A DNA stretch of 8,164 bases from Anaerolineaceae bacterium UBA5224 (GTDB taxonomy: Bacteria; Chloroflexota; Anaerolineae; Anaerolineales; Anaerolineaceae): NCBI GenBank assembly GCA_002409365.1, contig DHUW01000057.1, positions 1 through 8,164 of the forward strand, read 5' to 3'. The position numbers were made by a program, and so were the translations under genes. The notes beneath the pieces were generated by a model, which had not been told where the DNA came from, searched no databases, and saw nothing but the letters and a program-made list of their open reading frames with translations. How positions within the stretch are numbered: position 1 is the stretch's first letter; each line of letters starts with the position of its first letter. Shown here in pieces: positions 1 through 4,726 of the stretch.

Positions 1-17
1 ACAATTAATCGAGTAAT

Positions 18-34
18 GTGAACTTTGGGTTCAC
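18..34 (-). other. Hairpin at the end of the tRNA-derived array
   Basis: On the minus strand GTGAAC-CCAAA-GTTCAC forms a perfect 6-bp stem in the place where the other units have the terminator. The sequence is unrelated to theirs and no T run follows, so it marks the end of the array more than it predicts termination. Confidence 0.45.
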
Positions 35-37
35 TTG

Positions 38-118
38 TCGGGACGGAAGGATTTGCCCTGACTATGGAAGAGATCCGTCGACCTCGTGGACCTGAACCGC
101 GCACTCTATCCGGGCTGA
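38..118 (-). pseudogene. Truncated tRNA-Pro-like copy, distal unit
   Basis: This is the most diverged of the three copies, with about 11 differences from the middle unit across the full period, mostly in the T-loop insert and the following hairpin. It still has the CAG anticodon-loop change, the T-loop insertion and the missing 5' acceptor strand, so these traits predate the amplification. The T-stem has gained a mismatch (CCTTC for CCGTC on the minus strand). Confidence 0.75.
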
Positions 119-137
119 GCGGAATTAATTATTGAAT

Positions 138-164
138 AAAAAACACCTCCATTGCTGGAAGTGT
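138..164 (-). terminator. Repeat-borne intrinsic terminator, third copy
   Basis: The minus-strand hairpin is ACACTTCC-AGCAAT-GGAGGTGT with a T run after it. Relative to the other two copies it carries several substitutions in one arm, yet the stem survives through a G-U pair and a G-C replacement, so the fold is retained despite sequence drift. Confidence 0.7.
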
Positions 165-168
165 TTTG

Positions 169-249
169 TCGGGGCGGACGGATTTGCCCTGGCTCTGTAA
201 GAGATCCGTCGACCTCGTGGACCTGAACCGCGCACTCTATCCGGGCTGA
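169..249 (-). pseudogene. Truncated tRNA-Pro-like copy, middle unit
   Basis: Same architecture as its neighbours: tRNA homology from D loop to acceptor 3' end, no 5' acceptor strand, CAG in the anticodon position, and an insertion in the T loop. On the minus strand, GACGGAT and ATCCGTC form a 7-bp extended T stem around the insert. Inside it, CTCT-UAC-AGAG forms a small extra hairpin. The anticodon stem has one C-A mismatch created by a G-to-A change shared by all three copies. This copy is the best preserved of the three. Confidence 0.8.
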
Positions 250-268
250 CCGGAATTAATTATTGAAC

Positions 269-295
269 AAAAAACACCTCCATTACTGAAGGTGT
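269..295 (-). terminator. Repeat-borne intrinsic terminator, second copy
   Basis: This is an identical copy of the tRNA terminator hairpin plus T run, shifted by exactly 131 bp, following the first truncated tRNA unit on the minus strand. Confidence 0.75.
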
Positions 296-299
296 CTTG

Positions 300-380
300 T
301 CGGGGCGGACGGCTTTGCCCTGGCTCCGTAAGAGATCCGTCGACCTCGTGAACCTGAACCGCGCACTCAATCCTGTCTGA
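300..380 (-). pseudogene. Truncated tRNA-Pro-like copy, unit nearest the intact tRNA
   Basis: The segment matches the intact tRNA from the D loop through the variable region, and again at the T-stem 3' strand and acceptor 3' strand. The 5' acceptor strand and the 5' D-stem strand are absent, so no cloverleaf can form. On the minus strand the anticodon loop reads UUCAGGU instead of UUCGGGU, so the anticodon position is CAG. The T-loop region carries an insertion of about 17 nt net. This copy has extra changes in the D-loop part (CTCAATCCTGTCTG on the plus strand) not shared by the other two. It cannot be a working tRNA. Confidence 0.8.
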
Positions 381-399
381 CCGGAATTAATTATTGAAC

Positions 400-426
400 A
401 AAAAACACCTCCATTACTGAAGGTGT
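400..426 (-). terminator. Intrinsic terminator of tRNA-Pro(CGG)
   Basis: On the minus strand, ACACCTTC-AGTAAT-GGAGGTGT forms a stem of 8 to 9 bp followed directly by a run of T residues. It starts a few bases after the tRNA 3' end, where an intrinsic terminator for the tRNA transcript belongs. Confidence 0.85.
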
Positions 427-430
427 CTTG

Positions 431-505
431 TCGGGGCGGACGGATTTGAACCGTCGACCTCGCGGACCCGAACCGCGCACTCTATCCGGGCTGAGCCACG
501 CCCCG
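431..505 (-). tRNA. tRNA-Pro, anticodon CGG
   Basis: The minus strand folds into a full cloverleaf of 75 nt. The acceptor CGGGGCG pairs with CGCCCCG and the discriminator is A. The D stem is GCUC/GAGU. The anticodon stem CGCGG/CCGCG closes the loop UUCGGGU, giving anticodon CGG with G37. The variable region is AGGUC and the T arm is GACGG-UUCAAAU-CCGUC. The CGGGG start, A73 and G37 are typical of bacterial tRNA-Pro, which decodes CCG. CCA is not encoded (CAA follows A73), so a CCA-adding enzyme must finish it. It lies downstream of the dehydrogenase gene on the same strand but has its own promoter, and it is followed by a terminator and three broken relatives. Confidence 0.95.
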
Positions 506-514
506 TGAGCCGTT

Positions 515-544
515 ATTATAGCACAATCGCAATTTTTGGCACAA
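515..544 (-). promoter_or_regulatory. Promoter of tRNA-Pro(CGG), extended -10
   Basis: On the minus strand TGC-TATAAT (-10 at 515-520) is a perfect -10 box with a TGn extension, ending 9 nt before the mature tRNA 5' end at 505. A weak -35 (TTGTGC, 539-544) sits 18 bp upstream. Predicted initiation near 508 gives a leader of only a few bases. The -35 lies almost on the stop codon of the dehydrogenase gene, and no terminator separates the two. Confidence 0.75.
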
Positions 545-549
545 ATTAA

Positions 550-1506
550 TCAGGGTCTGATAAGCACTTTGAGTACACCCGGTTGACTTGCACGTTCGAT
601 TGCTTTGAGTCCCTCATCGAGTGAATAAACTGAATCAACCATCTCACCCACCTGGACCAAACCGGACGCCAATGCACGTAAACCGGCTGGGTAATTGCCG
701 CAGCGCGAACCTATCAGGGTAATCTCATCGACCACAAGTTTCGATAAATTCAAGTTGACATCACCGGCAAAAGTTGATTTCAATACCAGCGTTCCCCTCG
801 CCCTTGTCAGTGAGCGGGAAAGTTCGAAACCTTCCGGCGAACCTGTAGCTTCCACCACGATATCCGCCAGTTCATCTTTGAGGGCATCAGCATAGACTGC
901 CCTGATTCCCCACCCTTCCAAAATTGTGGCGGGTTCCGGGCGTCTGACAACCACTTTCAAATCGCATCCTGTATTTTTCAGAGCCTGGGCGATCAGCAAA
1001 CCCAGTCTGCCAGCACCGACTAAAATCACCCGATCACTTGGTTTCACCTGCACCTGGTCGAGAATCCTGAGAGCAGCAGCGGTGGGTTCAGTGAAAACGG
1101 CCAGAAAATCTGAAACCGGATCGGGTACAATGGTCAAATTTTTCACAGGTAATTTGCAGAATTCTGCAAAAACACCGTTGTAGTCAAATATGCCCAGCGT
1201 CCGGCGCCGCATACATTGGCTCGGTTCCTGGTGCAAACAACGTTCACACTCCCCGCAGCTGATGTTGATATCGCCAATTACCCGCTTTCCCTGCAATTTA
1301 GAATGTCCGTTCGCATCCGCAACCTGCCCGACAAATTCATGCCCTGGGATCCCCGTGAATGGATAATATCCCCTCAGCATTTCAAGATCGGTCGAGCATA
1401 TACCAGTCATTAAAACCTTGATCAGCACCTCATCTGAATCCAAGACCGGCATGGGAAAATCGGTGCGAAAAGTCATTTCACGGTCTTCCAACCACAAACC
1501 CTTCAT
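550..1506 (-). CDS. Zinc-dependent medium-chain alcohol/polyol dehydrogenase
   Basis: This 318-aa protein is a member of the MDR (zinc-type alcohol dehydrogenase, GroES-like plus Rossmann) superfamily. Expected catalytic zinc ligands are Cys37 (GICSTD), His56-Glu57 (GHEFVG) and Glu140 (TEPTAAAL). The structural zinc site is a four-cysteine cluster at Cys84, Cys87, Cys90 and Cys98. The cofactor loop is GAGRLG (164-169). The end of the second Rossmann strand reads VVVRRPE, with arginines where NAD-specific enzymes usually carry an acidic residue, so NADP(H) preference is inferred. The substrate is unknown; the Glu-type third ligand resembles sorbitol/threonine dehydrogenase-like branches more than classical ethanol dehydrogenases. 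The ATG overlaps the mutL stop by one base (TGATG) and has a strong AGGAG site 7 nt upstream inside mutL, indicating translational coupling. It is slightly shorter than the usual 340-350 aa, but all motifs are intact. Confidence 0.9.
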   Translation of the reverse strand: MKGLWLEDREMTFRTDFPMPVLDSDEVLIKVLMTGICSTDLEMLRGYYPFTGIPGHEFVGQVADANGHSKLQGKRVIGDINISCGECERCLHQEPSQCMRRRTLGIFDYNGVFAEFCKLPVKNLTIVPDPVSDFLAVFTEPTAAALRILDQVQVKPSDRVILVGAGRLGLLIAQALKNTGCDLKVVVRRPEPATILEGWGIRAVYADALKDELADIVVEATGSPEGFELSRSLTRARGTLVLKSTFAGDVNLNLSKLVVDEITLIGSRCGNYPAGLRALASGLVQVGEMVDSVYSLDEGLKAIERASQPGVLKVLIRP

Positions 1507-3242
1507 CAGCGGGCTCCTCGTCTGCCAAATTGTCTTTCCAGTAAACTGGCACTCAGGTGGATCATTGTCGGGCGACCATGCGGGCAGGTGCGCGGAGAGG
1601 GGCTGGCTTCAAGGTTGACCAATAAATTGCGTTGTTCGGCTTCAGTCAGTCTCTGTCCGCCCTTCACAGCCATGCCCTTGCATACCCGGGCAGCTATCCG
1701 TGCCTGGGCTTCGTTTTGGAGAGGTGTTTCGTCTTCTTCAAATTCATCTACCACCGCCAATATCGCATCTTTAGGGTCGCCTTGATCAACAATGGCAGGT
1801 ATTGCCCGAAGCAAAAAAGTGTTCGGACCAAAGGGTTCGATCTCAAAACCAAGCGATTCCATGATTTCCAGGTTTGCTTCCAGGATTCCTGCTTTTTCCG
1901 GGCTGAGTTCAATTGGAACAGCATCGATCAATTGCTGCGAAGGGATCATATCTGCCCGGTATTGGGCCATCATCTGGTCGAATAAAACTCGTTCATGCGC
2001 AGCGTGCTGGTCAATCAGGTACAACCCATCCGGACCCTCAGCGACAAGATATGTCGAAGCCACCTGACCAACCAATCGCAGTAAATGCAGATGCGCGCCT
2101 GGCAAAGGTTCTTGCTGTAGTGCCGTTCCTATGCCAGCCTCTTCTCTTTTATACTCCTCAACAGGCTGCACCTGCCAGTTTTCATCAAAATTAGTCGGGA
2201 TATTAGGCTGTGTTTGCCTGCCCCACAAATTCAGACTGTTCAGATCGGGGATGGGTGTATAGGCAAGCAATCCTCGGCGGATCGCCCGCTGAACACCACT
2301 AAACACATGGTCCTGGTCGCGAAACCGTACTTCAGCTTTTGTGGGATGTACATTGACATCCACAAGGTTGGTTGGAATCGTCAGGAACAAAACCACCACC
2401 GGGTAGCGTCCGACCATGAGCATGGTGTTATAAGCTTTGATCACCGCCGCAGTCAGGGTAGGGTCTTGAACCCAGCGGCCGTTGACAAACAAGGTGATGT
2501 CTTTTCGGTTTGAACGTGTGAGCGATAGATCGCTGATAAAGCCTTCAATCGCCAGGTCCTTCTCGCTGAAATTGAGCGGCATCAGCGCCTTGGCTTCCTG
2601 CGTACCAAACAGAGCCTGCAGAATCTCCAGACGGTTATTGCTGCCCGTGGACTGGAAATCGAGAATCTCATCCTGCCTCAAGCTCCAACGAATGCCGGGG
2701 TACGCCATGGCATAACGAGTGACCAGACCTGTGATGTGCTTGGCTTCGGTAATATCTTTACGCAAAAATTTGAGCCTGGCAGGTACATTGTAAAACAGAT
2801 CTTCAACGGTTATTTCAGTTCCCAAAGGAGCAGCAGTTTTTTGCACATTCGAATTCGCGCCGCCATCAACAGTCAACTTTGCGGCGACTTCAGCCTGGGC
2901 TGGTCTCGAAACCAACCGCACGTGCGAAACTGAACCGATTGATGCCAGCGCTTCCCCACGAAAGCCAAGTGTCTTGATGTCGAACAACTCTTCTGTCTTG
3001 CTCAACTTGCTGGTAGCAAACCGACTGACAGCCAGCTCCAGTTCATTTTCAGGGATGCCCTCACCATTATCGCTGACGCGGATCATCTCCCTGCCGGCTT
3101 TGCGAATTTCAACCTGGATCTCACTTGCCGCGGCATCAATTGCATTTTCAATTAATTCTTTAACTACCGAAACCGGGCGATCAACTACTTCACCGGCAGC
3201 AATTTGGGAGGCAATCGTCTCGGAAAGTTTTTTTATGGACAT
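1506..3242 (-). CDS. mutL: DNA mismatch repair protein MutL (endonuclease type)
   Basis: This 578-aa protein links MutS mismatch recognition to strand removal. The N-terminal GHKL ATPase shows all motifs: Glu29 and Asn33 (KELIEN), DNGEG (58-62), GFRGEAL (94-99 region) and the conserved lysine in VHPTKAEVRF (about 302). A proline- and glutamine-rich linker (about 330-385) leads to the C-terminal dimerisation/endonuclease domain. That domain has DQHAAHE (411-417), CPHGRP (553-558) and a terminal QFGRR (571-575), metal-site motifs found in MutL of bacteria without MutH. The family motif DQHA-x2-E-x4-E ends here in Asp422, a conservative change. The ACR-like motif is degenerate (RVCKGMAVKGG). No mutS is present in the window. 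There is no Shine-Dalgarno sequence before the ATG and a TATAAT box lies 11 nt upstream, so the mRNA may be nearly leaderless. The dehydrogenase gene follows in the same transcript. Confidence 0.97.
   Translation of the reverse strand: MSIKKLSETIASQIAAGEVVDRPVSVVKELIENAIDAAASEIQVEIRKAGREMIRVSDNGEGIPENELELAVSRFATSKLSKTEELFDIKTLGFRGEALASIGSVSHVRLVSRPAQAEVAAKLTVDGGANSNVQKTAAPLGTEITVEDLFYNVPARLKFLRKDITEAKHITGLVTRYAMAYPGIRWSLRQDEILDFQSTGSNNRLEILQALFGTQEAKALMPLNFSEKDLAIEGFISDLSLTRSNRKDITLFVNGRWVQDPTLTAAVIKAYNTMLMVGRYPVVVLFLTIPTNLVDVNVHPTKAEVRFRDQDHVFSGVQRAIRRGLLAYTPIPDLNSLNLWGRQTQPNIPTNFDENWQVQPVEEYKREEAGIGTALQQEPLPGAHLHLLRLVGQVASTYLVAEGPDGLYLIDQHAAHERVLFDQMMAQYRADMIPSQQLIDAVPIELSPEKAGILEANLEIMESLGFEIEPFGPNTFLLRAIPAIVDQGDPKDAILAVVDEFEEDETPLQNEAQARIAARVCKGMAVKGGQRLTEAEQRNLLVNLEASPSPRTCPHGRPTMIHLSASLLERQFGRRGAR
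1514..1518 (-). promoter_or_regulatory. Ribosome binding site of the dehydrogenase gene
   Basis: AGGAG on the minus strand lies 7 nt before the ATG at 1506-1504 and inside the last codons of mutL. It fixes the start codon and supports coupling at the TGATG junction. Confidence 0.8.
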
Positions 3243-3293
3243 GGCTGCAATAAATTATACCCAAGCCATAGATATAATTCTTACTTCCTTAGG
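3240..3293. repeat. 54-bp direct repeat flanking the CPBP gene, left copy
   Basis: This matches 4660-4713 in the same orientation at a constant offset of 1420 bp and without gaps, 43 of 54 positions identical by hand. The best block is TTATACCCAAGCCA (3255-3268). The left edge coincides with the mutL start codon. Weaker similarity runs on to about 3303, where one gap is needed. Confidence 0.8.
3254..3259 (-). promoter_or_regulatory. Candidate -10 box of mutL
   Basis: TATAAT on the minus strand ends 11 nt before the mutL ATG. Initiation about 7 nt downstream of it would give a leader of around 5 nt, consistent with the missing Shine-Dalgarno. No convincing -35 is seen at 16-18 bp. The box lies inside the 54-bp repeat. 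Confidence 0.45.
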
Positions 3294-3340
3294 GAAAAAG
3301 AGCATTTTTCTATATCCCATGTTTTGCAGAAATGGATTGG

Positions 3341-3360
3341 GGGCATTGAGAACAATGCCC
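3341..3360. repeat. Perfect hairpin between the CPBP gene and mutL
   Basis: GGGCATTG-AGAA-CAATGCCC is a perfect 8-bp inverted repeat with a 4-nt loop. It sits about 90 bp past the CPBP stop and about 100 bp before mutL. No T run follows on either strand, so it is not a standard terminator. It could slow transcription from the protease gene or protect an mRNA 3' end. The rest of the 3243-3451 spacer shows only the repeat and the -10 box described here. Confidence 0.5.
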
Positions 3361-3451
3361 TACATAACTTTCCATTGATGATAGGTTTTTTCTTTTCATT
3401 ATCCTGTGCATCGATCAAACAACAAGTGGCTGACGACCTGCATGGATTGAC

Positions 3452-4471
3452 TTATCTCTTGTCATGACCTTGCGTGGAGAACCGATAACGGGTTAAAGTT
3501 TTTGCATCCCATCCTAAGACTACAACTCCTGTCAGGACTAACAGTATTACACCAGTAACAAACGGGTCGTAATGCGAACCGAAATTCGGAAATAAAGCCC
3601 AACCAAGATTATTGGCGGCGTGAAACAGGATCGAAGAAAAGACACTTTTCCCAGTGTTGTTGTAAATCCAGACCATGAGAACACGTAGCAACATCGTGCC
3701 AAACCGCTGCCAGAGGATCCACTCTGCGGTTTGGTGATTTTGCAGGTCAGGTATGAGGTGGAACAATCCCCATATGATCCCTAAAAAGATCGCTGCCTTC
3801 AAAGCACCCCACCGGTTTTGCAGTGGGTCAATAGCATAACCCATCCAACCTAATTCCTCCCCGATACCGAAGAAAAACGACGCTCCCATCAATACCGGTA
3901 TCATCAGCAATGGAATTTCCGGGTCAGGCAGTGGCTTGCCTGCCCAACGCATGACCACATAAGATAATGCATACACCAAAAGGGGCAGCAGCAAAGTCGG
4001 AATGTACCAAATCGGGTTTTTGATTTTTTTATAGTCGAATGCCCTGCCGAAGAGCTTTTTTATACCTTTGGAACCGGATTGTCGGTAGGAAAGGATCAGA
4101 GCTGCAATCATAGGGTTTAAAGCCGCCAATGCGCTCACCGGAAGCTTGACCGGTATCGGCAGGCTCTTTCCTCCAAAGACCCAATAGGGGATCGTTATGG
4201 CGAAGAGCAACAGGAAGAAGGTCAGAGGTTGGTTCTTTTGCGATTCGTTTGCATACGACGGCTTGTGAGTTTCCGCAGTATCTGGAATATCAGGAACCAG
4301 GCCTGGTTTCTCGTTTCCAATGCCCACTTCGCCTGGCACGTCATCTTGCGCACCACTGACAAAGCTCGCCATTCGGTGACGCCGATACAGCTTTACGCCA
4401 GCAACCAGCATCGTCAGGCCAAAGGTAGCTATTCCGATGATCAGGTTTGTTGTTGGGTTTTTCGTATCCAT
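3452..4471 (-). CDS. CPBP-family intramembrane metalloprotease (CAAX-protease-like)
   Basis: This 339-aa polytopic membrane protein carries the three motifs of the CPBP (CaaX protease and bacteriocin-processing, formerly Abi) family. They are Glu205-Glu206 in GEELGWMGY, His238 in GLFHLIP, and His284 with Asn288 in FHAANN. These would form the metal and catalytic site inside the membrane. Hydrophobic segments are visible near 9-27, 82-99, 110-127, 153-173, 185-203, 225-240, 258-270 and 300-320. The usual EExxxR arginine is Met210 here. Residues 1-80 form an added N-terminal helix plus a polar linker rich in Asp, Glu and Pro, outside the CPBP core. Members process prenylated proteins or peptides or confer bacteriocin self-immunity; this one's substrate is unknown. 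It lies between two copies of a 54-bp repeat and separates mutL from uvrC. The ribosome binding site is weak (AGCAGG about 12 nt upstream). Confidence 0.88.
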   Translation of the reverse strand: MDTKNPTTNLIIGIATFGLTMLVAGVKLYRRHRMASFVSGAQDDVPGEVGIGNEKPGLVPDIPDTAETHKPSYANESQKNQPLTFFLLLFAITIPYWVFGGKSLPIPVKLPVSALAALNPMIAALILSYRQSGSKGIKKLFGRAFDYKKIKNPIWYIPTLLLPLLVYALSYVVMRWAGKPLPDPEIPLLMIPVLMGASFFFGIGEELGWMGYAIDPLQNRWGALKAAIFLGIIWGLFHLIPDLQNHQTAEWILWQRFGTMLLRVLMVWIYNNTGKSVFSSILFHAANNLGWALFPNFGSHYDPFVTGVILLVLTGVVVLGWDAKTLTRYRFSTQGHDKR

Positions 4472-4488
4472 GTTCCGAACCTGCTTTC

Positions 4489-4500
4489 ATGACCAGTCAT
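4489..4500. promoter_or_regulatory. Candidate operator upstream of the CPBP gene
   Basis: ATGAC-CA-GTCAT is a near-perfect 12-bp palindrome centred about 23 bp before the CPBP start codon. It is followed by an overlapping TCATATGA palindrome (4497-4504). Short dyads of this kind are typical sites for dimeric repressors of the TetR type. No regulator gene is in the window, so the role is inferred from position and symmetry alone. In the rest of the 4472-4726 spacer I see only the 54-bp repeat. Confidence 0.35.
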
Positions 4501-4659
4501 ATGATTAACCTTTAGCTATGATAGGAACGATAAGGCAGAATTCAGCGGCCTGTTTTGGAGATCCTATGCCTACTACTTAAGTCCTTCAGATTGCATTGCT
4601 CAGTCTGTTGGTAATTTGTTAGCTGACACGCTCCAATTCACTATCAAGGATACGCTCGT

Positions 4660-4713
4660 CATGGTTGTTATAAGTTATACCCAAGCCACTGATATAAATC
4701 TTATTTGTATAGG
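4660..4713. repeat. 54-bp direct repeat flanking the CPBP gene, right copy
   Basis: This is the partner of 3240-3293 in the same orientation, 43/54 identical. It ends 13 bp before the uvrC start codon. Its left edge keeps a CAT (4660-4662), where the left copy has the mutL start codon. The minus-strand sequence beyond that ATG does not encode the MutL N-terminus, so only the upstream region was duplicated or survived. Confidence 0.8.
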
Positions 4714-4726
4714 TTAAAATAAGCCC

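Larger units (their letters stand above)
38..430 (-). repeat. Tandem array of three 131-bp units derived from the adjacent tRNA-Pro gene
   Basis: Three head-to-tail units (38-168, 169-299, 300-430) begin with the same TCGGG block at 38, 169 and 300, and the intact tRNA gene begins with it at 431, so the period is exactly 131 bp and the tRNA is in register with the array. Hand alignment gives 6 differences between units 169-299 and 300-430 (about 95% identity) and 11 between 38-168 and 169-299 (about 92%). Read on the minus strand, each unit holds an AT-rich lead containing AATAATTAATTCCGG, then a tRNA-like body from D loop to acceptor 3' end, then CAAGACAC or similar opening the next hairpin. 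No protein gene is seen in this stretch. The array probably arose by duplication of a tRNA-derived unit next to its source; whether it is transcribed or functional is unknown. Confidence 0.9.

Noticed and set aside
38..430. CRISPR array
   Set aside because: The whole 131-bp unit repeats with few differences; there are no short repeats separated by unique spacers.
38..430. Integron cassette recombination sites (attC)
   Set aside because: The units are large and structured, but no paired GTTRRRY-type core sites or cassette genes are present, and homology to the adjacent tRNA explains most of the sequence.
38..430. Array of working tRNA genes with a new anticodon (CAG, Leu)
   Set aside because: All copies lack the 5' acceptor strand and the 5' D-stem strand and have a mismatch in the anticodon stem, so they cannot form a tRNA.
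926..1618. Plus-strand open frames opposite the dehydrogenase and mutL genes
   Set aside because: They are antisense shadows of conserved minus-strand genes, with no family motifs or ribosome binding sites.
4660..4662. Second mutL start or duplicated mutL 5' end at the right repeat copy
   Set aside because: The minus-strand frame from this ATG does not encode MutL-like residues and stops after about 20 codons.
4505..4717. Plus-strand stop-free stretch of about 70 codons between the CPBP gene and uvrC
   Set aside because: It has no start codon near its beginning, no ribosome binding site, no recognisable protein, and runs through the 54-bp repeat. It could be a gene remnant, but nothing shows it.
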